Source: Treponema sp. Marseille-Q4130
GTDB lineage: Bacteria; Spirochaetota; Spirochaetia; Treponematales; Treponemataceae
Assembly: GCF_014334325.1 (NCBI RefSeq)
Contig: NZ_JACSET010000002.1
Coordinates: 1 to 64,000, forward strand
Length of the DNA: 64,000 bases
Reading direction: 5' to 3'
Part shown: piece by piece, positions 16,256 to 25,754 of the stretch
How positions within the stretch are numbered: the first letter of the stretch is position 1
Layout of the letters: each line of letters begins with the position of its first letter
Translations under genes and position numbers: made by a program
Notes under the pieces: generated by a model
The model's database searches: none
What the model was told of the DNA's origin: nothing
What the model saw: the letters and a program-made list of their open reading frames with translations, nothing else

Positions 16256-17734
16256 ATGGAACTTCTTTCGCCTGCAGGCAATGTAAAAAAATTATACTGT
16301 GCATACGCGTACGGAGCGGATGCCGCGTACATCGGTCTCAAGCATTTTTCGCTGCGCGTCAAAGCCGACAATTTTTACGACGACGAATACGAGCAAGTAT
16401 GCGAACTCAAAAAACGCTTTCCCGGAAAAAAACTTTACTGTGCGCTCAACATCGCCTTTCACAATGACGATATCGCTTCTTTTCAAAACAATATCGATTA
16501 TTTTAAGCGCTATCCGATCGATGCGTTTATCGTGCAGGATTTGGGCATCGTGCCGATTTTGCAAAAAGAGTTCCCCGACGCGGCGCTTCACTTGAGCACG
16601 CAGGCAAGCTGCATCAACGCTTCCGCCGCTTTGTTTTATAAGCGGATCGGATTTAAACGTATCGTGCTCGGACGGGAAGCTTCGCTTAAAGAGATCCGAG
16701 AAATTAAAGACGCCGTTCCCGATATGGAGCTCGAAGCCTTTTGTCACGGCGCCATGTGCATCGCCTATTCCGGGCGCTGTCTTATGAGCGCCTATCTTAC
16801 AGGCAGGAGCGCTCAGAGCGGTTTTTGCTCTCATACGTGCCGTTGGAATTTCAGCGTGAGCGCGGACGAAAATCGGTTTTTCGATGCGGATGCTGCGAAG
16901 CGCCTCGCCTCATCGGGTGTATTGCGGCTTTCGGAAGAAAAAAGAGCAGGTGAATATTTTCCGATTTTTGAAGGCGATAATTTTACCGCAGTCCTTTCGA
17001 GTAAAGATCTCAATATGATCGATAAGCTTTCGGATATGAAAGACGCGGGTATCGACGCGATAAAAATCGAAGGGCGGATGAAAAGCGTGTATTACGTTGC
17101 GCTCGTAACGAGGGCGTACCGTAAAGCGCTCGACGCACTCGACGGCAAAATTTCTTCCGAAGAGGCTGCTCCTTTTATCGCGGAGCTCGACAATGTACCG
17201 CATCGGGAATCGACGACGGGATTTTACTACAGCCGCGAAGACGCCGACGTGACGACAAGCGGCGCGTCCGACAGTCCCTATGCGCTTGCGGCGGAAATCG
17301 GAAACGAAGTGAGCGAAGCGGAGCAAAGTGTGATCTTTTTGCGCGGGAAAAAAACGGTGTGCGATTTTCAAAAATCGCTTGCACTCCTGTGTAACGAAGC
17401 GCGCTTTGCGCGCGAACGCGATTTGAAAAATCATCCCGAAAAAATACCCGCCGCAGCCGAAAAAAAAGACGGCTGGCATATGTATGAGTTTACGCCTTTT
17501 AATAAAATCGATACGGCCGATACGCTTGAAATCATTTCGCCCGGATGCGCGCTTCGAAAAGCGGAAGCGGGCGAGTGGCTCCTCATCGATCCCGAAACGG
17601 GCACGCTTCGTTCATGGGCATTCGACGGACATCCGTGCGTGCTCTACAGTTCGACGGCGCTTGAAAGCTCTTCTCTCGTGCGTATCCGCGACGAAACGTA
17701 CGTGCCCGAGCGGGCGAAAGCATCGAAACGATAG
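16256..17734 (+). CDS. Peptidase U32 family protein (TrhP/RlhA-like)
   Basis: 492 residues. Starts MELLSPAGNVKKLYCAYAYGADAAYIG, standard for U32. The family signature runs EAFCHGAMCIAYSGRCLMS and continues to GFCSHTCRWNF; the cysteines probably bind an Fe-S cluster. Characterised relatives hydroxylate tRNA U34 (TrhP) or 23S rRNA (RlhA) using prephenate-derived chemistry; the old 'collagenase' label rests on a few proteins. Which RNA is modified here is not decided by sequence. Confidence 0.87.
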   Translation: MELLSPAGNVKKLYCAYAYGADAAYIGLKHFSLRVKADNFYDDEYEQVCELKKRFPGKKLYCALNIAFHNDDIASFQNNIDYFKRYPIDAFIVQDLGIVPILQKEFPDAALHLSTQASCINASAALFYKRIGFKRIVLGREASLKEIREIKDAVPDMELEAFCHGAMCIAYSGRCLMSAYLTGRSAQSGFCSHTCRWNFSVSADENRFFDADAAKRLASSGVLRLSEEKRAGEYFPIFEGDNFTAVLSSKDLNMIDKLSDMKDAGIDAIKIEGRMKSVYYVALVTRAYRKALDALDGKISSEEAAPFIAELDNVPHRESTTGFYYSREDADVTTSGASDSPYALAAEIGNEVSEAEQSVIFLRGKKTVCDFQKSLALLCNEARFARERDLKNHPEKIPAAAEKKDGWHMYEFTPFNKIDTADTLEIISPGCALRKAEAGEWLLIDPETGTLRSWAFDGHPCVLYSSTALESSSLVRIRDETYVPERAKASKR

Positions 17735-17738
17735 ACGG

Positions 17739-17767
17739 ATTGTTCGGCGGACTGTCGAACAATTTAA
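17739..17767. terminator. Bidirectional terminator between convergent U32 and araD genes
   Basis: ATTGTTCG and CGAACAAT (8-bp perfect arms, 9-nt loop) followed by TTAAATT. It starts 5 nt after the U32 stop and ends 8 nt before the araD stop. Confidence 0.65.
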
Positions 17768-17774
17768 ATTGCCG

Positions 17775-18500
17775 CTATCTGTTTTGCTGTCCGTAGTATG
17801 CGCCGGGACCGTGCTTTCGCATATAGTGCTTGTTGACGATGTAGTCGGGAAGCTGCATCGCGCCCGGATTGACGAGTATCGTATTGAGCGCCATCTTGCA
17901 CACTTCTTCGAGGACGACACCGTTGTACACCGCTTTTGCCGCATCGCTTCCCCACGCAAAGGGGCCGTGTCCGCCGACGAGTACCATATTCGTTTCGGCC
18001 GGATTGTAGCCGTGCTGTTTAAAATGTTCGACGATGAGCGTACCCGTCTCTTTTTCGTAATCGCGTTCGACGGCTTCTTTTGAAAGATAGGGCGTACACG
18101 GGATTTCCGTTTGGATGTGATCGGCGTGCGTCGTACCGAAAAGCGGAACGGCGCGCATCGCCTGTGCCCAACCGACTGCAGCCGGCGAATGCGTGTGGAT
18201 GATTCCGCCGACTTTGCAGCCGCCTTTTACAGCGAATTCTTTATACAAAACGATGTGCGTCTGCGTATCCGAAGACGGGCGCAGTTTCCCTTCGACGATT
18301 TTTCCGTCCAAATCGACGACGACCATAGCGTCGCTCGTCAATTCGGAATAAGGGACGCCCGACGGCTTTATCGCAAACACGCTTTTTCCCGCATCGAATG
18401 CGGAAACGTTGCCCCACGTGTACACGGCGAGATCGTGTTTGGGGATTTCCATATTCGCTTCGTATGCTTCTTCTTTTAAACTTTGATATGCACCTGCCAT
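17775..18500 (-). CDS. araD: L-ribulose-5-phosphate 4-epimerase
   Basis: Converts L-ribulose 5-phosphate to D-xylulose 5-phosphate, 241 residues, class II aldolase fold. Metal-binding His motif is IIHTHSP near 100 with a third His late (HGPFAWG region). AVYTWGNVSAFD near the start is typical of AraD. GGGAGA lies 5 nt before the ATG. It follows the ribulokinase gene by 28 nt, forming a two-gene operon. No arabinose isomerase is present in the window. Confidence 0.93.
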   Translation of the reverse strand: MAGAYQSLKEEAYEANMEIPKHDLAVYTWGNVSAFDAGKSVFAIKPSGVPYSELTSDAMVVVDLDGKIVEGKLRPSSDTQTHIVLYKEFAVKGGCKVGGIIHTHSPAAVGWAQAMRAVPLFGTTHADHIQTEIPCTPYLSKEAVERDYEKETGTLIVEHFKQHGYNPAETNMVLVGGHGPFAWGSDAAKAVYNGVVLEEVCKMALNTILVNPGAMQLPDYIVNKHYMRKHGPGAYYGQQNR

Positions 18501-18528
18501 ATTTGTCTCCCGTAAAAAATTGCCGTTC

Positions 18529-20133
18529 TTACCAATCGATGTACTCCGTCGCGGCTTTTACGACGGGCAATCCCTTCGTATAGCGCGCAAAGAATGTATT
18601 GAATCCTTCGACGTCGGCGGGATCGGGTACGACGGTTTTCGATTCGCTCGATGCAAATACGTCTTCGTTTAAAAATTGCGCGAGGCTGCGTCCGTTTTTA
18701 TGTACCATATATGAAGCGAGGAGGGCGATTCCCCACGGGCCGCCTTCGCCCGCCGTCTCAAGAGCGGCGACTTTGGTGTGCATTGCCGCCGCCATAACGC
18801 GAAGACCGGTTTCCGCCGTTTTGAAAAATCCTCCGTGGCAGACGAGGGTATCGAGGGCGACGTGCTCTTTGTCGAACAGAATGTCCATGCCGGCACGCAG
18901 CGCGCCGAGTGCGGTAAAGAGTTGGGCGCGCATAAAATTGGCAAGGCTAAAGCCGGCACTTTGCGTTCGCACAAAAAGCGGTCGACCGGATTCGAGGCCC
19001 GTCATCGATTCGCCTGAAATATAGTTGTACGGCATGAGACCGCCGCAGTCTTTGTCCCCTTTCAACGCGAGGCCGAGCAGCGCATCGTAGAGCGTACCCT
19101 TGTCGAAGCGAGCGCCGAGAGCCGCCGCCGCTTCGCCGAATATTTTGATCCAGCTGTCGTATTCGCCTGTACAGTTGTTCGCGTGTGCCATCGCCGTAAG
19201 CGAACCGTCGGGCGTCGTCACCAAATCGATTTTGCGGCTGTACGTTTTTGAAAGCTCTTTTTCGAGCACGACCATCGCAAATACGGATGTGCCTGCCGAA
19301 ACGTTGCCCGTGCGCTTTGCGACCGAATTCGTTGCGACCATGCCGGTGCCCGCATCTCCTTCGGGCGGGCAGAGCGGAATGCCGCTTTCGAGCGTACCGT
19401 CTTTGTCGAGCAGAGCGGCGCCTTCTTTCGTAAGAGAACCCGCGTCGTCTCCCGCAACGAGCACTTCGGGCAAAACGCTTTCGATATTCCAGCCGTAGTT
19501 TTTTTCCGCGACGAGCGATGAAAACTGTGCGAGCATTTTTTTATTGTAATTTTTTGTTGCGATGTCGATCGGGAACATACCCGACGCATCTCCTACACCG
19601 AGCACTTTTTTCCCTGTCAGCTTCCAATGCACGTAGCCTGAGAGCGTCGTCATAAACGCGACGTCTCCGACATGCTTTTCGTCGTTTAAAACAGCCTGAT
19701 ACAGATGGGATATGCTCCATCGTTCGGGAACGGGGTAATCGAAGAGCGCCGAAAGCTTTGCCGCCGCTTCCGTCGTGATCGTATTGCGCCAAGTACGGAA
19801 CGGGACGAGCAGATTGCCGGACTTGTCGAAGGCGAGGTAGCCGTGCATCATCGCGCTGATGCCGAGCGCTCGCAGCTTTGTGAGTTCTACGCCGTACTTT
19901 TGCATGACATCTTCTTTCATTCGAGCGTAGCTTTCCGCAATACCCTCGTACACTTTATCGAGCGGATAGGTCCAGATGCCGTCGATAAAGGAGTTTTCCC
20001 AATCGAAAGCGCCCTGTGCGACGGGGACGTTTTTCGTATTGATAAGCACCGATTTTATCCTCGTTGAACCGAGTTCGATACCGAGAATTGCTTTGCCCGA
20101 TCGTATTTCCTCTGCGATGAGTTTTGCTTCCAT
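18529..20133 (-). CDS. araB: FGGY-family carbohydrate kinase, ribulokinase-like
   Basis: Phosphorylates a ketopentose, by context L-ribulose, 534 residues. Phosphate-1 motif is LGIELGSTRIKSVL (about 17-30). The central region holds MMHGYLAFD and GDASGMFPID, and the C-terminal half has GTSVFAMVVLEK and VCHGGFFKTAETG. A GGAG ribosome site lies 10 nt before the ATG and a strong promoter 54 bp upstream. The partner araD follows directly. Confidence 0.88.
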   Translation of the reverse strand: MEAKLIAEEIRSGKAILGIELGSTRIKSVLINTKNVPVAQGAFDWENSFIDGIWTYPLDKVYEGIAESYARMKEDVMQKYGVELTKLRALGISAMMHGYLAFDKSGNLLVPFRTWRNTITTEAAAKLSALFDYPVPERWSISHLYQAVLNDEKHVGDVAFMTTLSGYVHWKLTGKKVLGVGDASGMFPIDIATKNYNKKMLAQFSSLVAEKNYGWNIESVLPEVLVAGDDAGSLTKEGAALLDKDGTLESGIPLCPPEGDAGTGMVATNSVAKRTGNVSAGTSVFAMVVLEKELSKTYSRKIDLVTTPDGSLTAMAHANNCTGEYDSWIKIFGEAAAALGARFDKGTLYDALLGLALKGDKDCGGLMPYNYISGESMTGLESGRPLFVRTQSAGFSLANFMRAQLFTALGALRAGMDILFDKEHVALDTLVCHGGFFKTAETGLRVMAAAMHTKVAALETAGEGGPWGIALLASYMVHKNGRSLAQFLNEDVFASSESKTVVPDPADVEGFNTFFARYTKGLPVVKAATEYIDW

Positions 20134-20186
20134 AAATATTCATACTCCTAAAAACTGATGTACCCGTATGTGCTTTCTCGGATTAC

Positions 20187-20214
20187 GGTATAATTTTTTT
20201 ATGTATATTGTCAA
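20187..20214 (-). promoter_or_regulatory. Strong sigma-70-type promoter of araB-araD
   Basis: Perfect TTGACA (20214-20209), 16-bp AT-rich spacer, TATACC (20192-20187). The leader is about 47 nt. Confidence 0.7.
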
Positions 20215-20247
20215 GGGATGGAAAGTGCTGCTCGTCAGCGCTTTTTA

Positions 20248-20285
20248 TTCGTGGGGAGATTTAATAATCCGACGTTCCGTATCGG
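20248..20285. repeat. Possible degenerate third copy of the dispersed repeat
   Basis: Begins TTCGTGGGGAG, then TTTAATAATCCGACG, closely following the order of bases in the two good copies (TTCGTGCRGAGG..TTTAATACCYCGACG). It then diverges but keeps a short hairpin (CCGA...TCGG, 20269-20285). It lies between the divergent araB and chemoreceptor genes. Confidence 0.35.
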
Positions 20286-20388
20286 AGTTGCTGCTGCGTA
20301 GAGATTGTCCCCGATACTTCGGTTTTGTTGTTTTCTTGATTGACAAAAGCGGCGCAATGCGTGAATATGTGAAAAAGGAGAAAACGTA

Positions 20389-22515
20389 ATGGAACAAAAG
20401 ACTTTTTCCGAACAACTTTCTACGCAGACTAAGCGGTCGTCTCTCGTTCGGAAATTGAGCAGCGTCAACAGAATCACGGTGCTTTTTACGGTGATCGTCT
20501 GCGGGCTTGCGCTTGCCGTTTTCTTTTACCGCATACTGACAGCTCAGCACGAGCAGTCGACAAAAGCGAGCGTGGCGGGATTTCAGCTTTCGCTTGAAGA
20601 CTTCGCTTCGCGTGCGGAGGGAGCTGCAGCATCGATCGCAGGTCGTCCCGATGTCGTTCAAGCCGCTCTCAGCCGCAGTCACACCGATGCGTATAAAATC
20701 CTTTCCGAACTCAACAAACAGATGAGTGTCGATTTTATCGTCTTAACCGACACGAGCGGCAATATCATCGCAAGGGGGCATTCGGAGCGCTTCGGCGATA
20801 ATATCATCAATCAAAAAGCAGTCAGTGAAGCCGTCAGAGGACGCGCGACGTGTTCGTATGAAAAAGCGGTGCTTGTCCGTTTTGCAATCAGAGCGGGATG
20901 CCCCGTATACGACAGCGAGCGGCGGATTATCGGAGCCCTCGTTTCGGGATTCAACGTATCGTCGGTCGCTTTTTTGGAAAAGACGCGCAAAACCTTCGGC
21001 TGCGATGTCATGCTTTACGACGGAACGAAAGCTGTAGCTTCGACTGTCGCGGATGAAAAAAATGAAATGCTCGCCGCCTCGGTCAGCAGCGATTGTGCCG
21101 AAGCGGTGCTCACGCGAGGCGAAAGTTATGCCGAAATGGATACGATAGGAAAGGACAGGTACTACGTCGTCTATTGGCCGGTTTTCGATTTTTCGGGTAA
21201 GCCTGCAGGTATGTGGGCGCTCGCAAGCAATTTTTCGGCAGCGCGTGCGGAACTCGGAAAAAGTATCGGTATCAAAATGCTTGAGATACTTGGGGCGATC
21301 GTCCTATTGCTCGTCATCCTTGTTTCGGTTATCGCAAACCGCGTGTTCGGTTTGGTTATGCGGCCGCTTCAAAAAGTATCGCAGGCGTTTATTGCGCTGT
21401 CGGAAGGTAATGCAAATCTCGCCGTCAAAATCGACGCGCCGTCGAACGACGAAATCGGTATGCTCGTTGCAGGATTTAATAAATTTATTGAAAAGCTGCA
21501 TACGATTGTTAGAGATGTAAAAGAGAGCAAAGCGACCCTTGTCACGGCGGGTGAAGATATGAGCGGCAGCGCCGGCGATACGTCGAGCGCCATCACGGAG
21601 ATCATTGCGAATATCGAAAGCATACACGCTCAGATGGACGACCAGGAGGCGAGTGTATCGCAGACTGTCGGCGCCGTCAACGAAATCGCTGCGAATATCG
21701 ATTCACTTGAACGGATGATTCAAAATCAATCGAGCAGCATGACCGAGGCGTCGGCTGCGATCGAAGAGATGATCGTCAGTATCGCATCGGTCAATCAATC
21801 CGTCGACAAGATGGTCACATCCTTTTCTATGCTGCGCGACAAAGCGCAGGACGGTTTTGTGAAACAGAGCGACGTCAACGCGCGCATCGAGCAGATCGAA
21901 AGTCAATCCAATATGCTCCAGGACGCGAATACGATAATCGCGGACATTGCAACGAGAACGAACCTGCTTGCGATGAACGCGTCCATTGAAGCCGCCCATG
22001 CCGGAAAAGCGGGAAAAGGGTTTGCCGTCGTTGCCGATGAAATCCGTAAATTGTCGAAATCGTCCGCGACTCAGTCGAAGCGCATCGGAGAAGAGCTGGG
22101 CAATGTCAATCAGTCGATCCAAAGCGTCGTCGGCGCATCCGCCCAATTGAGCGAAGTATTCAAATCGGTTTCCGACGAATTGAATGTCACCAATAAATTC
22201 GTGCTGTCCATCAAGCAGGCTATGGCGGAGCAGAATGAAGGTTCGAAACAGATAGATGCGTCGCTGCGCGTCGTAAACGATAATACGGCGAGCGTGCAGA
22301 ACGCATCGCGCGAAATGGCTGCGGGCAATAAATCGATTCTTACCGAAATCAATAAATTGCAAAACAGTGCGTCCGGCATGAAAGACGGCATAGGCGAAAT
22401 GTCGACGGGCGCACGTCGTATAAACGAAACCGGTTCCGCATTGGAAAATATCTCGGCGAGGATGAAAGAAGCCATACAAAAAATCGGATCGCAGATCGAT
22501 CAGTTCGAGTTGTAG
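20389..22515 (+). CDS. Methyl-accepting chemotaxis protein with Cache-type sensor
   Basis: Membrane chemoreceptor feeding CheA and the periplasmic flagella, 708 residues. TM1 about 25-45. The periplasmic region about 50-285 resembles a Cache domain ([34 protein letters not shown]). TM2 about 290-312, HAMP about 315-370, signalling domain about 430-690 with hairpin tip [15 protein letters not shown] and [14 protein letters not shown]. The ribosome site is AAGGAG 8 nt before the ATG. The ligand is unknown; the neighbouring sugar genes are only a weak hint. Confidence 0.93.
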   Translation: MEQKTFSEQLSTQTKRSSLVRKLSSVNRITVLFTVIVCGLALAVFFYRILTAQHEQSTKASVAGFQLSLEDFASRAEGAAASIAGRPDVVQAALSRSHTDAYKILSELNKQMSVDFIVLTDTSGNIIARGHSERFGDNIINQKAVSEAVRGRATCSYEKAVLVRFAIRAGCPVYDSERRIIGALVSGFNVSSVAFLEKTRKTFGCDVMLYDGTKAVASTVADEKNEMLAASVSSDCAEAVLTRGESYAEMDTIGKDRYYVVYWPVFDFSGKPAGMWALASNFSAARAELGKSIGIKMLEILGAIVLLLVILVSVIANRVFGLVMRPLQKVSQAFIALSEGNANLAVKIDAPSNDEIGMLVAGFNKFIEKLHTIVRDVKESKATLVTAGEDMSGSAGDTSSAITEIIANIESIHAQMDDQEASVSQTVGAVNEIAANIDSLERMIQNQSSSMTEASAAIEEMIVSIASVNQSVDKMVTSFSMLRDKAQDGFVKQSDVNARIEQIESQSNMLQDANTIIADIATRTNLLAMNASIEAAHAGKAGKGFAVVADEIRKLSKSSATQSKRIGEELGNVNQSIQSVVGASAQLSEVFKSVSDELNVTNKFVLSIKQAMAEQNEGSKQIDASLRVVNDNTASVQNASREMAAGNKSILTEINKLQNSASGMKDGIGEMSTGARRINETGSALENISARMKEAIQKIGSQIDQFEL

Positions 22516-22526
22516 CGGGATCGCGT

Positions 22527-24269
22527 ATGAAAAAGACGGGAAGCGAAATAATCGTCAAGCTGCTTGAAATGGAAGGTATCTCCGTCGTCTCAGGCATCCC
22601 CGGCGGTTCGATTTTGCCGTTGTACGACGCGCTTGCAAAGAGTTCGATCCGCCACGTACTCGTCCGGCACGAACAGGCTGCGGGCTTTATTGCGCAGGGC
22701 ATGGCGCGCAGTACCGGAAAGGTCGCCGTGTGCTTTGCGACGAGCGGGCCGGGTGCGATGAATCTGCTCACCGCCGTTGCCGACGCTCGAAGCGATTCCG
22801 TACCCATCGTTGCGATTACGGGGCAGGTGAACACTTCTCTTATCGGCACCGACGCGTTTCAGGAGGCGGACACCTTCGGCCTTTCCTTTCCGATCGCTAA
22901 GCACAGCATCATGGTAAAATCTCCCGAAGAGCTGCTTACCGCGATTCCCGAAGCGTTTGCGATCGCTGTGAACGGCCGGCCGGGTCCGGTGCTCGTCGAT
23001 GTTCCCCGCGACGTACAGACTTCTTCGTGCGAATTCGATTCGTGGCCGGATATCGCGTCCGTCACCATACACGATATACGCTTTCACACGCCGCCCTCCG
23101 AATACGCTTCGAGCATGGATCGTATAACCGATGCGCTTGCCGAAGCTCGGCGACCCGTCCTTTTTTGCGGAGGCGGCTGCAATTCGGAAGCGGCTGCAAA
23201 AGAACTGCAAAAATTTTTGAAAAGTTATCGTCTACCGGTAGTGACGAGTCTTATGGGAATCGGCTGCGTACCTTCCTCTTTTGAAATGTTTGTCGGCATG
23301 GTCGGTATGCACGGCTCCTATGCGGCAAACGTCGCTATGCACGATGCCGATCTCGTCATCGCCGCGGGCGTCCGCTTCGACGACAGGGCGACCGGCGTCG
23401 TGTCGAAATTTTGTCCGAAAGCGCGCATCGTTCACATCGACATCGATGCGGCGGAAGTCGATAAAATCGTCGATGCCGATATTTCCGTCGTCGCCGATGT
23501 CGGATCCGTCTTTCCGATCCTTGTACAGCTTGCGTCCCGAAAGCAGGAGCTTTTCGCGTCGAATTGGCAAAACGCGGAAGCGCGCGCCGTGTGGCTTGAA
23601 AAAATCATTCGGCTTAAAACGGAAACGTTTTCGACCCTCTGCGGTGCGGCGAAAAAATCGTCCTACGACAATCCCCGCGAGTGTATCGCGTCGATTCCGC
23701 TCCTCGCCGAAAAAGCGGGAATGCGGCGCGATAAGCTCATCGTTACGACCGATGTCGGACAGCACCAGATGTGGGCGGCTCAGTATTATCCCGTGGAAAA
23801 GCCGAGGACATTTCTCACGTCGGGTTCGCTCGGTACGATGGGATTCGGTTTACCCGCCGCGATCGGAGCTTCTCTTTCGCATCCTGAATGCCGCGTCGTG
23901 TGTCTTTCGGGTGACGGTTCCATTCTCATGAATATTCAGGAACTTGCGACTCTTTCCGAACAGAATCTTGCCGTGACGGTGATTGTTTTCGACAACGGCA
24001 CGCTCGGCATGGTATATCAGCAGCAAAAATATCTGTTTAACGGAAGCTACGCCGCGAGCGAATTTTCCCGTCGCGTCGATTTTGTTAAAATTGCCGAAGG
24101 CTTCGGCATAGAGGCGATCGATGCGGCAAAAGATGAAAAGTGGTATGAAAAAGCGTTTTCCCCGAAGCGGGAGCGAAAGCCGTTTTTAGTGCGCATCGAA
24201 ATCGATTCTGCCGAAGACGTGCTGCCCTTCGTTTTACCGGGCAAAGCGAACATCGATTCATTGCGATAA
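22527..24269 (+). CDS. ilvB: Acetolactate synthase large subunit (ThDP-dependent)
   Basis: Condenses pyruvate to 2-acetolactate (or with 2-ketobutyrate), first common step of branched-chain amino acid synthesis; 580 residues. The catalytic Glu is in VRHEQAAGFIAQGMA (near 50), FAD/CoA-like region GVRFDDRATG, and the ThDP motif GDGSILMNIQEL ends in NGTLGMVYQQQKY. It follows the chemoreceptor by 11 nt. The usual small regulatory subunit gene ilvN is not adjacent; the next gene is convergent gntP. Confidence 0.9.
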   Translation: MKKTGSEIIVKLLEMEGISVVSGIPGGSILPLYDALAKSSIRHVLVRHEQAAGFIAQGMARSTGKVAVCFATSGPGAMNLLTAVADARSDSVPIVAITGQVNTSLIGTDAFQEADTFGLSFPIAKHSIMVKSPEELLTAIPEAFAIAVNGRPGPVLVDVPRDVQTSSCEFDSWPDIASVTIHDIRFHTPPSEYASSMDRITDALAEARRPVLFCGGGCNSEAAAKELQKFLKSYRLPVVTSLMGIGCVPSSFEMFVGMVGMHGSYAANVAMHDADLVIAAGVRFDDRATGVVSKFCPKARIVHIDIDAAEVDKIVDADISVVADVGSVFPILVQLASRKQELFASNWQNAEARAVWLEKIIRLKTETFSTLCGAAKKSSYDNPRECIASIPLLAEKAGMRRDKLIVTTDVGQHQMWAAQYYPVEKPRTFLTSGSLGTMGFGLPAAIGASLSHPECRVVCLSGDGSILMNIQELATLSEQNLAVTVIVFDNGTLGMVYQQQKYLFNGSYAASEFSRRVDFVKIAEGFGIEAIDAAKDEKWYEKAFSPKRERKPFLVRIEIDSAEDVLPFVLPGKANIDSLR

Positions 24270-24279
24270 AATCTGCATG

Positions 24280-24323
24280 GAAGGGGCAGTCTCAAAGTCG
24301 GTTACTTTTTCGACAGCCCCTTC
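24280..24323. terminator. Bidirectional terminator-like hairpin between ilvB and gntP
   Basis: GAAGGGGC (24280-24287) pairs with GCCCCTTC (24316-24323); the loop holds AAAGTCGGTTACTTTTT, which can form a small inner hairpin. It lies 10 nt after the ilvB stop and 13 nt before the gntP stop. The loop sequence recurs at 29650-29666. Confidence 0.6.
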
Positions 24324-24336
24324 ATCGTAACAATTA

Positions 24337-25677
24337 TTAATGTACAAACAAGGAAACGATAAATACGACGATGATCGTCGTAATGCCTTGTACGAGCGTT
24401 ACACCCGTTTGGCATTTATAGGCCTGCTGCGTATTCATGTCGGAAAACTGCGAAACGACCCAAAAGTACGAATCGTTTGCGTGGCTCACCGTCATCGAAC
24501 CTGCGCCGATCGCCATGATCACGAGCACTTTGCCGATTTCCGACGTAAAGCCGAGAGCCGGCATGAGAGGAGCGACCATCGCCGACGTCAAAATCATCGC
24601 GACCGTGGACGCGCCCATTGCGGATTTTAAAATCGCCGCGATGATAAACGGCAGGAAAACGCCGACATGCATCTGCAAAAGAGAGGAGCTCAGCGCATCC
24701 GCAAGCGGAAGCGATTTTAATATTTCGCCGAATGCGCCGCCCGCGCCGGTGATCGCGAGAATGCCCGCCGAATTCGTTACTCCGTCGGTGACCCACGAAA
24801 GCGTGCTCTTTTTTTCGGATTTCGGAATGAGCGTCGTCGCAAGACCGATACCCAACAGCAGCGCAACGACGGGATTTCCTATAAATGAAAAAAACATTTT
24901 TACGGCGCCGGTGCCGAAGGGATGCGACGGGAAATCGCCGATGCTCTTCAGCGCGATGAGGATAATCGGCACGAGGATCGGAGCGAAGGAGTGCAGCGGT
25001 CCCGGCAGTTTTCCGTATTTTTCTACCAGCTCTTCTACCGTATATTCGGGGTTCGCAGGAATGTCGATTTTACCTGCGACTTTGTTTGCATACAGGATTC
25101 CCATAAACGTCGCCGGCAGCGAAATCAAAAGACCGATTCCGATAACCAAGCCGAGGTTCGCGTTGAGCGTACCGGCCATTGCGATGGGACCCGGCGTTGG
25201 AGGGACGAGACAGTGTGTCGCATACAAACCCGCGCTGAGCGCCGTCGCCATAACCGCAAGCGATTTGTTCGACTGCGCCGCAAGTGCGCGGCTGATCGGC
25301 GAGAGGATGACGAAGCCCGAATCGCAAAATACGGGAATGCCCGTTACATAGCCGGTCAATCCCATTGTGAGAACCGACCGCTCTTTGCCGACGAGTTTTA
25401 GGATAGTGTTCGCCATCGTGAGCGCCGCGCCCGTCTTTTCGAGGATCGTGCCGATGATCGTACCTGCGAGGATTACGATACCGATGCTCGCCAAGATGTT
25501 GCCGAAACCGGCTTTCACTTTGTTGATAACATCTTCCGTGTTCATTCCGCACAGCAAACCGACGGCGATCGCAATGACCGTCATCACGATAAACGGATGA
25601 ATTTTCAATTTGCTGATCGCGAGAATCATGGCTACTACCGCAACGATAATAACCGCCAACATGTACGCACCTGACAT
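24337..25677 (-). CDS. GntP-family gluconate/organic acid:H+ symporter
   Basis: Inner-membrane transporter, 446 residues with about 12 helices. GntP hallmarks include VGLLCGMNTEDVINKVKAGFG, CDSGFVILSPISRALA, HCLVPPTPGPIAMAG and SHANDSYFWVVSQFSDM. GGAGG lies 6 nt before the ATG. Substrates in the family include gluconate, idonate, fructuronate and glycerate. A perfect 13-bp inverted repeat directly upstream suggests substrate-responsive repression. No gluconate kinase is seen nearby. Confidence 0.92.
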   Translation of the reverse strand: MSGAYMLAVIIVAVVAMILAISKLKIHPFIVMTVIAIAVGLLCGMNTEDVINKVKAGFGNILASIGIVILAGTIIGTILEKTGAALTMANTILKLVGKERSVLTMGLTGYVTGIPVFCDSGFVILSPISRALAAQSNKSLAVMATALSAGLYATHCLVPPTPGPIAMAGTLNANLGLVIGIGLLISLPATFMGILYANKVAGKIDIPANPEYTVEELVEKYGKLPGPLHSFAPILVPIILIALKSIGDFPSHPFGTGAVKMFFSFIGNPVVALLLGIGLATTLIPKSEKKSTLSWVTDGVTNSAGILAITGAGGAFGEILKSLPLADALSSSLLQMHVGVFLPFIIAAILKSAMGASTVAMILTSAMVAPLMPALGFTSEIGKVLVIMAIGAGSMTVSHANDSYFWVVSQFSDMNTQQAYKCQTGVTLVQGITTIIVVFIVSLFVH

Positions 25678-25705
25678 TTAAAGCCTCCTGCTTGTTAAAT
25701 AATTT

Positions 25706-25741
25706 CAAAATTATTAAATGCGATACGGTTTAATAATTTTG
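25706..25741 (-). promoter_or_regulatory. Perfect 13-bp inverted repeat upstream of gntP (operator candidate)
   Basis: CAAAATTATTAAA (25706-25718), 10-bp spacer, TTTAATAATTTTG (25729-25741), 29 bp before the gntP ATG and 13 bp after the MBL gene stop. The AT-rich arms are poor for a terminator and good for a dimeric repressor site. Confidence 0.6.
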
Positions 25742-25754
25742 ATAACGCACGTGA

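Noticed and set aside
18529-18540. Further copy of the GATTGGTAAG motif at the araB stop
   Set aside because: Only GATTGGTAAG matches and it is explained by coding sequence ending Ile-Asp-Trp-stop.
20389-20460. Sigma-28 (flagellar) promoter upstream of the chemoreceptor
   Set aside because: CCGATAC near 20314 resembles part of the -10, but no TAAA-type -35 is at the right spacing.
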